Shown here piece by piece: positions 21,810 to 34,348 of a DNA stretch of 64,000 bases (positions are counted from its first letter, which is position 1; every line of letters starts with the position of its first letter). The translations under genes were made by a program, and so were the position numbers. The stretch is from Polytrichum commune (lineage: Eukaryota; Streptophyta; Polytrichopsida; Polytrichales; Polytrichaceae), in assembly GCA_950295325.1 (NCBI GenBank), contig OX485803.1, forward strand, positions 74,229,554 to 74,293,553, in the 5' to 3' direction. The notes under the pieces are model-generated. The model was given only the letters and a program-made list of their open reading frames with translations. It was not told the DNA's origin and did no database searches.

Positions 21810-24780
21810 GTGAAATAGACTTAGAAAAGTAACTTTAGGGTAGTGCATGAGTTTCTGCGGATGGGGAATAGAAGGAAGGGCCTTTAAGACTTGTAAATGA
21901 TGCTCTTTTGCTCTCATGGGAGCCCTAAGTTGACATACAAAAACTACTTATAGTAGTTTTTAAATTCTCCTTGAAAACATTTCCAGTTCAAGATGGAGAA
22001 CACATGAGATCTTGGGGATGTAGCAAGGATGTGACATCACTAAGCCTCATGTTATCTCACCCATTCTAGGTTAAAAGTTCTTATGCTCCATTGGGCCTTT
22101 CTATGGCACTAAGACTGTAGTTGTTGTTTTTTAGGAATCGCTACCATATTGATATGATCTTAATGTCATTAGCAACAACTCTCTTGTTTGTGTACAAAGA
22201 TTTGAGTTCTAGGAAGCTTACTTTTTGGAACAACCTAATGAAACCACAACACGCTCCAGGATGTTAAGGATTAAGTTTCAAATAGTTTGGCAGATTAGGA
22301 TTGAAAATAGCTTGCTAGATAGGATTTGAAGAGCTATAGAAATGACCCATCGTTTGCTTCAATTGAATGAGATGTAAGCAAGTTAAGAACATGTAAGGAA
22401 GGGACCCCAATGTGGCATGTGTTGGTACTACGTGGGTGGGAAAAGAGTATTTCAATGAAAGTTTGGTTTACTAAGCATTTATATAGGATGTCTGGTGTTT
22501 CATCTACTTTCATTGAAAGTTAAATGAGGTAATATGAATTATGGAGGAGAGGTGCGTGTGCACTAAGCCCCCCCCCCCCCTGGTTTCTCACAAGAGAAGA
22601 TTATTTCATACATGTATACCTTATACTTCTAGAAGTTCAATTGTTCTATGAAGCAATATTCGTCATCCCCGTGCCATACTTCAATGACTTTGTCATTAAC
22701 GTACTTTACGAGCATGTATACAAGGAACGCCCAAATTGTTTCCAATCAGTTATATTTTGTATATATAGTTGAGGCAATTTCCTTCCATATTTTAGGGTTC
22801 CCGTGTACATACATTCAATGCTTTAACGTGTTGCATTCAATTTTTCAATAGCTTTCTTGAATTGTTGATGAATTTAGTGAAGAATCTCAAATAAGCCTTT
22901 CGAAGTGCTTTCATTCAAATAAACAAATAGTTCATCACTCCGACGATGGCCAAGACTCACTACTACGATACTACCTCCAATAGCGCCACCCAATGTGACA
23001 TGATAGACATCAATTAACATATACACGATGGCTACTTGTTCCTAGAGCATTTGAACGGTGATAACCTTTTTAAGTGTCCATTGTCTGCAGCAACTTGAGA
23101 GGTTACTTCGTGGACATAACTCCTCCCATTGCACTTAGACGAGGTGACCCCATGAATTTTGAAAACATGCTCTTCCAAGCAATGGAGGTGATGAATCTAG
23201 GAGGCAATCATCTAAGTCTCACCCTAAATTTCCGCACAAGTTGTTCACAAATTTCGAAGTTGAATCATATTCATTTGCCAACACCACCTTCCAGTATTGC
23301 CTAAGGGGTATTCTTCCAAAACTGTCCAAGTGTTCTTGCAATGCTTGAAAGATTGGGGCATGCCACTTTATTTCTAATTTGGATATATGTAACAAGGATA
23401 TAACCAGGTTTAAAGCATAGGGAGGGAACTCTTCTTTGAGAGTTCAAGCCATGTGCGTGCAAGACCCCTTATTAACCACCCCCCCCCCCCACGTTCATAT
23501 AAAATTTACATGACCAAAAAGAAGACTATACATACAAATCATTGACTACATAAAGGTCTCATGTATGCACACATGAAAGTTTGAGATCCTGAAGTAAATT
23601 GCCTCAATTTTGTAGACAAAATATAACCAATTGAAAACAAATTGGGCATTCATTGTATATATGCTCATAAATCACTTTATGTTGCCAAAGTCATTGAAGT
23701 GCGACGCGGGGAATGACAAACGTTGGTTCGTAGATGAAAACATTTGAACTTTAGGGGGATGTAAGCTATACATGGATGAAATGATGTCCTCTTCTGAGAA
23801 ACCTTAGGTGGCCTAAGGGCACACTTGCTTCTCTCCATAATCTATACTAAGTAATTTATTTCTACAAAAATGTATGCAACAACAGGCATCCCATATGTGT
23901 ACTTTGTAAACCAAACTCTCTTTAAGTGATCTTTTCTACACCCACGTGATATTGTACAGGCTACAATGTGACCTTCCTAAAGATTGAAGTAATTTTTTAC
24001 CTTTGCATGAATTTAAGACATAACAAAATTGTATATGTTCACTTGTACCGATGGACACACATTTTAGTTGCCAACACACTATGTTGTTTGTGAAACATTC
24101 ACCTCTATGATGATCAATTGACCACATTGCTTCTAGAAGCATGTATATAGAATAAAGGTTTCCATCATGTTCTTTTATCTCCCCCTCAAAAAAAATAAAA
24201 ATGTTTTGCAACGCTCAAAGTCTTGATGGTGCACAAAATGTTCCCATATGCATTATTATTTTAGGAGGAGGTTTTTTTGTCTTCTTATATTTACCCAAAT
24301 ATTAATTATAAGTACTCCTTGACCAACCACAAAGCCCACATATGGAGTCCAATTTTAGAAATTGAGTTACCCACTTGTGTCTATTCATGTATTCGACTAT
24401 AATATCACAGAGGATGGATGAAAAAATGAACATTCATCTTATCACCCCATATTTGGAAATTCAAAAAATAAAAAATAAAAAATAAAAACTCCAAAACTCC
24501 AAAACTTCAGTGTTACCCAAAATTACAAACATGTAGTTCAAAGAGAGGTGACAATCTCAAATGAGATCCAAATACCACATAAGATGTGTTAGTGTATAGG
24601 TTTTTGGACTTGGGCTATGTACTCCAATTGAATTAACAAGATTTTGTATAGAGGAAGTGCCTCACAATGGCCAAAGCATAAGACAACTACTTAAGCTTGG
24701 ACAATTAGGGCATGTGTTAGACTACATTGTTTATGGTAAATAGTGTGGGCATACTTGAAGTGTGATTTATCTTTGATGCA
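21810..24780. other. Repeat-poor intergenic stretch
   Basis: AT-rich sequence with homopolymer runs (C10 near 22570 and 23483) and an (AAAAAT)n-like run near 24466. No gene, RNA gene or bounded element recognised. Confidence 0.4.
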
Positions 24781-24784
24781 CTAT

Positions 24785-25052
24785 AGCATGGTTGGCTTGG
24801 GATTCGTGGCATCTCTACAAACTCATCCAATATGGATGGAGGGGTTCTAGTGAAAACAAGTTTCTTATAAGGTTGAAGACGTATATATACATTCCAGTTA
24901 CACTCCGCTATCATGATTTGGAAATTTTGATGTTGTTTCTGGAGCGACATTTTCTTGAAATATTAATTTTGCATATTGTAATGTAATTTGCAGCGTTTCA
25001 CCTCTGCAATGGATGACTTTACGTAGACATCGCAAACCCCTAGCCACGGATG
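24785..25052. repeat. Dispersed repeat family H, copy 2
   Basis: Counterpart of 19736-20008; see shared strings there. The short frames inside have no recognisable domain. Confidence 0.65.
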
Positions 25053-26273
25053 CCCATAGCATACACTATCATATACACAATAAAATAATGTGGAACCTTA
25101 TACTGAAAGGGAATTTGGAATTGTTTTTGCATCAATCTCTCCACGCATTTGAAGTTCACGGATGTCCTCTTTTTGAGAACTTATGTTTAATAAAGGAAAA
25201 ATGGTTTTCCTTAACTTGATTGAAATTTATTTTTGGAAATATATGAAGTACCTTAATTCTAAATTTAAAACCATGTTTAGCACATATGAATTGGACCTCA
25301 CATTGTTTCTCAACTGCACACTATTTTCCATTCACATGCAATAGCATGGCCTATGACATAGACCTTTGATATAATACATTACTTGTGAGATTGAATACAT
25401 TGTGCACCTACATTATTATCTAATATTTTTTTAGTATCGCTTTCCTCGTATATAGTGTAGCCCACAATACTAACCATGAAAAATGTATGTCATTGTAGTC
25501 CATGACCACTTTTGCTCTATTCCCTCAATTGTTCATATCTTATTGGGGGTCCCACTTCACTTTACACAAGGTCACCAAAAACATGGTTCAACACCCTAGA
25601 TGATAAAACGACACAGAGTCCTACGTGTCCAAAATTGGATGGTGTTTGGTGGTGACCTAAATTTTGTGTTGAGATAGTCCAAATGGGTTGTTTCATTAAG
25701 AAAATGAGGTGACCATAGAAAAATGTTAACATCTATTTTGTTAGGCAATCCATAGCTCGGGTAGTGTGTTTCTTAACATTTCATTAAATACACTACATCC
25801 CAATCTAAGTATGCTTTACACTATATCGTGTAACCAACGCTTTAAAAAAATACTTATGGTTCTTATGGTCATCGCTTTGGACTCGTGTCACAATGTGGGC
25901 AGATTAGTGGTCAAACATTAATATATATTAGTGTTCAATAGTACTCACAACATGTAGTAGTTTTGTTGATGAGTGGTAATCTTTTACTTTAGTTATTTGT
26001 TCTCGGTTAGCTAAGAACCAATGGGTTGGTGGTACTTTTGGTTAAGACCCAGAAGGGGTAGGTAGAGAAAGTTAGAGCCACTTTACACTACGCTGGAGAA
26101 TTCCTTTGGTCAAGAATTCTAGGGGAATTCTGAAATATGATTGGCCAAGAGTGACACTCTTGTCCAGTGGTGGTTTACACTACAGCCAAAGAGTCCTTTG
26201 GTGGAGAACTTTGTACATGGCTGAAATAATGACATGATTGGCAACGTGGCCACACTTTTTCCAAGGGGATAGA

Positions 26274-26341
26274 GTTCTCCGGAGGTCAAGTTTCTTGGGC
26301 AACCTCAAAGCCTCGGACAACAAACTTGGCCTCCGGAGAAC
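26274..26341. repeat. 24-bp-arm hairpin
   Basis: Arms 26274-26297 and 26318-26341 (GTTCTCCGGAGG and CCTCCGGAGAAC at the outside) pair with two mismatches around a 20-base loop. Confidence 0.9.
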
Positions 26342-26821
26342 TCCAACTTCAATAAAAATATTTCTTCCTTAAAGAAATCTCTCAGGGGGTGCACTCCATT
26401 GTCAAGTTGAACACCACATGCGATAAATAAAATCTACTTTCTACATAAAGCATCACCAAAATGGGTCAAAATTTTATCAGTTTTTTTTTCATGAGTAGAT
26501 ATACACGGTATCTATTACACAATAAAAAATAATAACCAAAATTTATGATTTTTTTTTATCAATTTTATAAAACATACTGTTTCTAACTAGAATGATGCAA
26601 AATTGAACTAAAACAATTACTACAGAAATTAAGATGCTCGCAAATTTCAAAAAAATTCAAAAAATATATATTATCAATGGTTATGCATATGTAGAAAAAA
26701 TATCATAATTTTCAAAATTATATATGGCATATAATATAGGGTAGCAAACTTTTATCGCACGTGGTTATGAAACGTAAGGGGGTGTAATCGCCCCGAGAGA
26801 AATCTTTGCACTATTGCTCTC

Positions 26822-27556
26822 CCTCTTTAGTATGACATTTTTGGGAAATACAAAAACGTCGTATTGTCGAGGTGTCATCTTCTCATTAGTATGACAAATG
26901 ACATAAAGTTGTCATACTATTGAGGGAATATGAAAACATAAGTAATATGAGCTTAAAAATATATACAACAAGTTCAAGCAATATAGATGGTATGAAATAA
27001 TAACTTATAACTCCAAAAAATTACAAATATTCTCATGAACTCTTGAAATTAGAATCCAAAGATCTTTGTTGTTGCCTACCCAAGTTAACAACTGTTATCT
27101 TATCTAAATTCCCATTTAACTTTTGGAAACTAATAATTTCATTAACACCAAAATATAAAGAGTTCTCTAATAAAGAAACTAGACAACAAGGATGCATGAC
27201 GTTTACCATCAAGATACTGGTGATACTATATCACCCGTGTACAAGGCAACACACTAGGGAAGAGGCCACTCTCACCCTAACCATGTCCATTCTACACTAG
27301 GAACCCTAATTACCATTAAGTTCCCAACAATAAGTGAAGTTCCCAAGTAGTTCCCAAGTGAAGATGGATGTATTTTAGATGTACATTATATAGATGAAAG
27401 GAATTCTAGCATTAACTACCTCTTTAATATGACAAAACGGAGATTATGTATGTTGCATTATCGAGTGTTGTAGTCGTATAAAAGAGGGAGTTTTGAACAA
27501 AAAAGTTTGGTCTCGTAAAAATGTGTCATAATATTGAGGGTGTCGTATTAACAAGG
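26822..27556. mobile_element. Dispersed element family F, copy 2
   Basis: Begins CTCTTTAGTATGACAT and ends GTCGTATTAACAAGG. It aligns with 18205-18976 over its whole length. A third, partial copy lies at about 38256-38430. Confidence 0.7.
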
Positions 27557-27999
27557 TTGGACTATACCAACATGTTATTTATTTGAAAATCAATAAGAAG
27601 ATAATGTTACCTACTTATTTGCCTTAATTTGGATGTATTATAAAGATGGAACATTTTCAAATAAATTATTATCATGAAAGAAATTCTAAAACATTGTCTT
27701 ATACATTTTATTTTATTTTATTTATTTATAAATATCAATACAATGGTCATTTAGGGGGTAAGGTTTCTACTATGGCCGGCTTTGACCGTTTTGTGAAGTA
27801 GTCCAGTACACTTCTCCTCTAGGTGGTTACACTACGGCTGGTCAAGACTTGTTAAGGCATTATTTTATTGTCTTGTCATCTTCTCCGGCATACCATCCCT
27901 CGCCTCAAACAACCATGTCTTGGGCGAAAGTTCTTGACCGACCGGTGCACTTCTCCACAGTAATGTAAAGCAACCCTTAGTTAGGGTCCCCATGCTTGT

Positions 28000-28900
28000 G
28001 AGTGTGCCTGAGATAGCAATACCTTAAAGTAACACCTTCTTTTTGGTGACATCTATTTTCATCCTTAAGCCATCAATAAGTGAGTGCATCGGTGCCATCG
28101 AGTGAGTCGTTGTTGAAAGTGAATAATCATATGTGGCATTAAGTACACAATAGCAACGCTTTGGCCATCCATAGTAGTGATGTAAGAAGGATGAAAGAAT
28201 GGTTTCAGGAAATCACAACGGCTATTTGAAGAGTTATCTGCTCAACGAGGCGGTGTAAGAAGTGATCCACAAAAGGGGGACACCGCCTTCATTCAATAGA
28301 AGACTCTCACCCGCAATAAGATTGCTCTGTGGTGCTTCTCAACTAGCAATACAACATCAGTGGACCCCCTACTGGAGAGTAAAAGGCTCAGTTCTTAAAA
28401 CCCCTTTGTAAAATTTTGCAGGTTGCATATGAATTAGCGTCCGGGTATATTTTTGGGCATAGTTGTGAGCCCAAAATGGTGCCCACATGTGGTGATTAAC
28501 TCTTCGAAACCAATTTTAGTTTGACTTTGAGGTGTTATGATTATTCACAAAACATAAAAAGAGTGAAGTGTGGTGTGGATTTAAGTTTAGACATTAGAAT
28601 GTGTTGGGTGGTTATTTCAAGGGTTGAGTTCAATAGGAGAATGCCTTGATTATGTGAGTAAGGGGTAAGGTGAGGCAAGGTGAGCTCCGCGGGTTAAATG
28701 CCCACTTTTGGATCCATCTTGTTAGTTTAGGAAGAAGGAAGCTTGGTGGAAGGGGATTAGTCCCTACTTTGAAGGTGAAGGTTAAGGGATTGTGATTGGA
28801 GGTGCTAATCCTCCCACCCTATCCTCACTTTTCTCTCCCTCTCTCCCTCTCCCCCTCTCTCCCTCTTTGCTACTTAAGGTGTTTTCTCTCTCATTTTCCT
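28000..28900. other. Unclassified non-coding stretch ending in a pyrimidine-rich tract
   Basis: No frame of note. A CTCTCCCTCTCTCC-type tract covers about 28832-28912. Confidence 0.4.
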
Positions 28901-28914
28901 CTCTCTCCATCAAG

Positions 28915-29095
28915 CGCTCTCAAGGGAGCAAGCTCCTAAGAGCTTGAGCCACGTGTGTGGATTGTTAGTTTTCTAGTGAAGTTAGTTAGTTAAGCTCTCT
29001 CTCTCAATTCACCCCATGGGAGTAAGCTCTTATAGCTTGAAGGCCACATGTGTGGATTAGTTAGCCTTAGTGATGTTAGGGAGTTAGTTTAGTTA
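28915..29095. repeat. Tandem pair of about 90 bp
   Basis: GGGAG(C/T)AAGCTC, AGCTTGA(G/A), GCCAC(G/A)TGTGTGGATT and AGTTAGTTAG recur in two units (about 28918-28998 and 29018-29093) right before the 29.2-kb minisatellite. Confidence 0.7.
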
Positions 29096-29259
29096 CTTAT
29101 TCCAAATCATAGAGACCAAGTAGAAAAGTATTTGATTAGAAGGTAGAGTCACCAAATTAGTTTGTAGTTTGAAATCCCTTAGGTAGCCTCCTAATTTGTG
29201 TGTTAATTTAGGGCCATTAAGGAGCTTGGCCAAACCTTAGTGCAAATATACTAGGCTAT

Positions 29260-29735
29260 GCCCATCAGACTGAGCTTATGGTTGGGCCAGCAGACGAGCT
29301 TACGGTTGGGCAGCATATAAGCTTACGGTTGGGCAACAGACAAGCTTAACCGGTTGGGCAGCATATAAGCTTACGGTTGGGCCAGCAGAAGAGCTTACCG
29401 GTTGGGCAGTATATAAGCTTACGGTTGGGCCAGTAGACGAGCTCACGGCCGGGCAGCAGAAGAGCTTACCGGTTGGGCAACATATAAGCTTACGGTTGGG
29501 CCAGTAGAAGAGCTTACCGGTTGGGCAGTATATAAGCTTACGGTTGGGCCAGTAGACGAGCTCACGGCCGGGCAGCAGAAGAGCTTACCGGTTGGGCAAC
29601 ATATAAGCTTACGGTTGGGCCAGCAGACGAACTTACGGTGGGGCAGCAGACAAGCTTACCGGTTGGGCAGCATATAAGCTTACGGTTGGGCCAGCAGACG
29701 AGCTTACCGGTTGGGCAGCATACAAGCTTACTTGG
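29260..29735. repeat. Minisatellite with 119-bp higher-order period
   Basis: Basic unit about 24 bp: (A)AGCTTACGGTTGGGC(C)AGCA with alternating tails GACG or TATA. Two unit types alternate (ATATAAGCTTACGGTTGGGC and GAGCTTACCGGTTGGGC). The string GTTGGGCAGTATATAAGCTT recurs exactly 119 bp apart (29401 and 29520), showing a higher-order unit duplicated about twice. Confidence 0.9.
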
Positions 29736-30224
29736 CCAAACTGTAGTGCCATCATCCTAGCGACTTAGAATTAGGACTTAGGGAAAGGACTTAATGAAAT
29801 TAGTCAATGTGTGAGTTGTGTGGTTAGATAGCTAGGGTGTGGGGTTTTTACAAGCAACTATATTTGAGGTTAACCATTGAGGGAGTGTTTTTCAACACTT
29901 ACATCCTTGTTGGTAAAAAAATCAATCACTTATATAACAATGGAGAGGGAGGAGGACTCTAGCATTGGCAAGGTGAAGGAGAGGATAATCAAAGGCGCAA
30001 GGAGAATATCCTTGAGAGCTTGTGTTGCCAAGGCTGCCGGTTGGACTCTTGAGAAGGCCAATTCGGTCACAAGCCAAGAGGTCATTACTAATAAACAAAG
30101 TGATTCAAAATGACATGTATGCCTTGGGATGCAAAGAGATCATTCTTTTGATACGAACAATACATGTGATTCTCAACACCATCACCCGGACTAGGACGCC
30201 TAAGGGGGGTGGTTTTGGCCTCAC

Positions 30225-30405
30225 AATAGTCGGTCAAGATCCTAGTGTTTCCAAGTCCAACCAGTTACATGTTGACATCATCTGTTTTTTTAATATCAAT
30301 TTGAGGTATATCCTATAGATTCCTCTACATTGATCCGTAATTCTCAATAAAGTGTTGAACTTCCATCATTTCATTTATAACTAGTGGTCAGGTTCTCCTC
30401 ATGCA
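30225..30405. repeat. Dispersed repeat family G, copy 2
   Basis: Shares GGTCAAGATCCTAGTGTTTC, CAAGTCCAACC and TTTGAGGTATAT with 21029-21245. Right end is diverged. Confidence 0.6.
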
Positions 30406-30557
30406 TTGATATAAATCAATCATTTTTTGGAAGTAAAAAAATTGTAGACTCAGTATAGGTTTCTTAATCTATGATTTTTTTGGGACATTTTTCCATGCAA
30501 TTTAACATGCCTGAAATAGGAAAAGATATTTGATAGTGTCCTTTTTAAGCTCAACTA

Positions 30558-30773
30558 CACCATTTATGGTGTTTAGTGTCACTTACTATTTGGATTTACA
30601 TTGTGCTATAATATGTTCCTATGGATCTCATTTTTTTTACCAACAAAGATCAAGTTGGTTGTTTGGACACTATATAACACTAACATCTCTACTTGGTAAG
30701 AATTTACATTAGCAATAAATTGTTATAGAAATGTGTAATTCCAAATAGTAAGTGACACTAAATATCATATATA
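30558..30773. mobile_element. TA-type MITE, family A short form, copy 1
   Basis: Left end CACCATTTATGGTGTTTAGTG after TA, then TCACTTACTATTTGGA. The right side AATTCCAAATAGTAAGTGAC is followed by ACTAAATATCATAT. Same interior as 54475-54675 and 58435-58652. Right tip is eroded. Confidence 0.75.
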
Positions 30774-30939
30774 AAGTACCTGAAGCTTATATAATTTAAC
30801 TTATGTACATTTGTGCTATTGTTCATGCTGGTTCCATTACTATCATTGGAAGAATAAAATTCAGGCTTCAATTATGGCAATGAACTATGTGTTTGAGCAA
30901 AGATAATACGGATGTAGTACCCCATTGGGGCTCAACAAA

Positions 30940-31035
30940 CATAGCATTATTGAGATCCACAACAATATTATGTGGGACTGACAATATTCCACATAGTGTT
31001 CCTAACGTTGTTTTGGATCTCAACAATGTTATGAG
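30940..31035. repeat. Foldback sequence related to the 41.3-kb hairpin
   Basis: CATTATTGAGATCCACAAC faces GTTTTGGATCTCAACAATG in inverse. The centre has GTGGGACTGACAATATTCCA, which also occurs at 41349 with one change. Short frame across it is not a gene. Confidence 0.7.
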
Positions 31036-31799
31036 CGTAGTTAGGAGAGTAAATATTGTTAAATATTATATGATCAACTAAGAGAGGGGGATTTTTTTTT
31101 TAAAAAAATTAAAAAAACTTTCTTAAAACTTAAAATGAATGCTCTTGTCGTTTATAAGATATCCATATATGGGGTCTGAAAATTACAAGGATTGTGGCTA
31201 TGACCTCAATTTTGGTTTGCAAATCATCTTGTGCTAATCGTATGTATGACATCTTATGAGAAGTTTGGCTAATAAGGGGAGAAGAAAGCATTGATTTCAA
31301 GACTCGCCTAGTACCGTAACAATGGACACGACTATAAATTTACTTTGTGTTGAGCAAAAGGACATGGAATAAATCCTTAGTGGTCCATGCTTCCATTAAA
31401 TTACGAGGCCAACACGATCAAAACCATCAAGTTCATGAGAACAATGCTACCTTACCATAATCACGATGGCCGTATTTGGATTCCAAAAGTCAATATTCTC
31501 AATGAGACTTTCTACAATTCTATTATAAGGCTGACCAACTTTGAAGGTTGTTACAATTCCAAGTGGTTGAGTTCTAGGCAGTTGCGCCATATTTTTGGGT
31601 CCTTCTAGAATATATTCATGGGAGAATTTTATGTGTGTCAATAAATAAACCATTAAACGAAGTATATTGATTGAAAAGTAGTCCGTTACAATTCCGCGAA
31701 GCTTTGTTGTGTCTATTTATACATAGGTGGTGTGGAAAAACACCGTTTTTGTGTGTCACTATGGCACAATAACTAAGATATTGCTTCACGATGCACTTT

Positions 31800-32035
31800 G
31801 GTCCGTTGTTGGGGGAGATTCTCGAACGTAATCGGTCAAGATGCGAGTGGATTCCAATTCCGACCGGTGGCATGTCGACATCTTTCGGCATTTCTTTACG
31901 AATTTGGGGTATATTCTATAGATTCCTCTCAAATGATGGGTAACTTTCTTGAAGTCTTGCACTTTGACCGCTTATTTCTCACACTCAATCCGTTCATTCA
32001 TATATAACTAGAGGTTAGTTCCCCCCCCCCCCCCG
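31800..32035. repeat. Dispersed repeat family G, copy 3
   Basis: Contains ATCGGTCAAGATGCGAGTG, GGGGTATATTCTATAGATTC and GACCGCTTATTTCTCA; ends in a run of 17 C. Matches copies at 21.0, 30.2 and 47.7 kb. Confidence 0.6.
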
Positions 32036-32539
32036 TTTATTACGTTGGTCAAGGGTTAAGGCCCGACTTCTCTCTCGGATGGCATTGGATGGGTGAGGGT
32101 TTAATTTGGAGGAGAATGCGTTTTTTTTGCGGTGTCGCCGAATCTTTAAAATTCTTAGGAATCTAGTGTTGACATTTTGCGTTCATTTGACTCTCGCGCT
32201 TCCGGATGCGTGGGCAAGGCATGGCATGTCGTGTTGCAGGCATACATGAGAGAAAGTTCCCGCTGACAAGCATATCTCATTTTAAAAAAAATTCTAACAT
32301 AAAGAACAGAAGTGAAAGAAATGTCGTTTTTGATTGATTTGACATTGGAATCAGCTTCAATGACCTGGGATTCATGTAGACCAAGTCATTTGAGATAAAT
32401 GTGCACCAAGCCTATAGGGGGGTCAATTTTTTTTTTTATGTTGGATAGTGGAGAGGTGTTCTGGAATGTGGGAATTTTCTATGACCTTTGCCCACGTCCC
32501 AAGAAGCCTTGCCCACACTTAGCTGGGAAGTGCACATCT

Positions 32540-33560
32540 TCATGAAGAGTTGCATTTCAAAGCCTATTTCAAAGCTTTAACTTCCTCTTTTCAGAGGCCA
32601 GATCCTTCGAGAAAATTCTTCATTATAAGCAAAGGAGGGTGGGTGAGATCGTCCACTAGACACACATCAACTCAACATTCATTGCTTGACTTGCTTGAAT
32701 ATGTTTTGTTTGTGATTTGTATGTGTAGAGCTAAGGAGAAGGAAATGCAAATATGAATTGTAGGCTAGTGCTATGCATAATCGATGCTTGTGTAAATCTA
32801 AGCAGTTTGCAAGCATTGAGTAAGTTTAGTTTATGCAAGAATGACCCCATTGCATTTTACATGATGGGTTTAAGTATATTCAAATTTGTTTCGCTGCAAG
32901 TTGTTGCAAAAGATATAAGCTTTTAAGAGGTTGTTAGCATTATTTGCCTACAAACCCTATATATATATGCTAAACTTATAGTCTAAGTAAGACTTGTTGG
33001 TACCATATCATATGTAGGCATCTCATGACTAAATTGATTTTCTTGAATTTCAAATGATGAGATTTGACATTGGGCAAATATGGTTTGCTCCTAGATGACA
33101 CATGTGGACTTAAACATATTGGTGATATGACATACTTGCTTTACAATGACTAGTATGTTTCAAGGTACAAAATAATTATGTTGAGGGATGTCAAATCGGT
33201 ACTATCAACTTACATTTGTTTCTAAATTTCTTTGCAAGGATGTAAAGATGGCACCGGTTTTCATAATACGATTGTAACCAACAATGACATGTTTGAGTTG
33301 AACTTCTCATATCTTGTATTTGTGCAAATGGGCGACATGTCATACCTAATTGAAAACAAAATGTCCTTTCCTCCATTATGAAGGTGCTTACCAAGGTAAG
33401 TTCCTTCTAGTAACAATCGTACACATAGCATAAAGTATGAAATAACAACAAACAAATTATTGTATGTATGCATATTGTGAAGGGTGTGCCTCACTTGCAC
33501 CCATAAAACCCAACATCATTGCAATGAGGTTAGTTCTCGCATGCAAAGTGAATATCAACA
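32540..33560. repeat. Long dispersed repeat family K, copy 1
   Basis: CTTCCTCTTTTCAGAGGC, TTCTTCAT and AAGGGTGGGTG-like strings near its start and GCCTCACTTGCACCC near its end also occur, in the same order and similar spacing, at 63180-63930. About 1 kb, non-coding as it stands. Class not determined. Confidence 0.5.
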
Positions 33561-33735
33561 ATATCTAGTTGTCACCCATATCACACACTCACATCATATT
33601 ATAAGTTTATTTTTGGATTTCAAATCCATTCAAAGCTCATTACAAGAAAACGCTCATTAGCCGTGTTGAGCTCTCTCAAGTTGAGAGCCCTCATGTCAAT
33701 TTACCCTAAGTGTTCCCACACTTAGCATGTATCTA

Positions 33736-34348
33736 CAGTAATCTCCCACTTAAGTATGCACTTTGAACCAGAGCCATAATGTGCACTTAGTTGGTAGGTG
33801 CGTACTTTACTCATATCGCTTTCTAGACCCTCTGATTCAATGAATTGCAATGGGAAACATATGAAACTTGAGGCAACCCGCTTGACCGAAGCCCAACGTT
33901 GTGAAATCATTGCAAAGTTGAGAAAGCCGAATGCGTTGAGCAAGCTTGCGCTAGGGACGAGTATGAAGTCAGTGAAGACGCCATCTACAAAGTCTGGAAC
34001 AATCGGGAGAACAAACTGCAACGAAATCCAACCTATTGAGACATTTGTTGAATTTGAAGCTCTACACAACACTGTCCTCGACATCGACAACCAATTGCTT
34101 TGCTCTGATGTTCAAATGGAAGCTGGATGGATGTATGATGAACTGCGATAATCGTTTGAGACGTTTCAACAAAACTTTAACGAATTGACATTTAATGTCG
34201 AGCATAAAAAAAATAATGCATTCGTGACAATTGTCTCTCCATGATGTGTTCAAAACATAACATATGAACCCTAATTTTTGTCAAAAAAAAATCGCACTTA
34301 ACCATGATGTGTACTTAAACGGGTGCATACTTAAGCGGGAGATTATTG
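33736..34348 (+). mobile_element. Internally deleted pogo/Tigger-like DNA transposon
   Basis: Inverted ends CAGTAATCTCCCACTTAAGT and ...ACTTAAGCGGGAGATTATTG sit between TA dinucleotides (33734-35, 34349-50). Sub-terminal GTGCACTTAG/AAGTATGCAC motifs repeat. Inside, the frame 33855-33960 reads LTEAQRCEIIAKLRKPNALS, and after one shift of frame near 33960 EYEVSEDAIYKVWNNRENK. Together this resembles the CENP-B/pogo-type N-terminal helix-turn-helix of a transposase. The catalytic DDE part is absent; 613 bp in all. It is a deletion derivative. Confidence 0.75.

Larger units (their letters stand above)
26075..27976. mobile_element. Large TTA-flanked inverted-repeat element with nested family F copy
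   Basis: The left end GAGCCACTTTACACTACGCT and the inverse of the right end GGGTTGCTTTACATTACTGT go on with GGAGAA and later GGTCAAGAA on both arms. TTA lies outside both (26072-26074, 27977-27979), fitting a PIF/Harbinger-like duplication. Inside lie a strong hairpin (26274-26341) and a whole family F element (26822-27556). No transposase frame. Ends are diverged, so old. Confidence 0.6.

Noticed and set aside
30887-31081. 64-codon frame over the 30.9-kb foldback
   Set aside because: Explained by the inverted repeat; the two arms give unrelated peptides and no family is matched.
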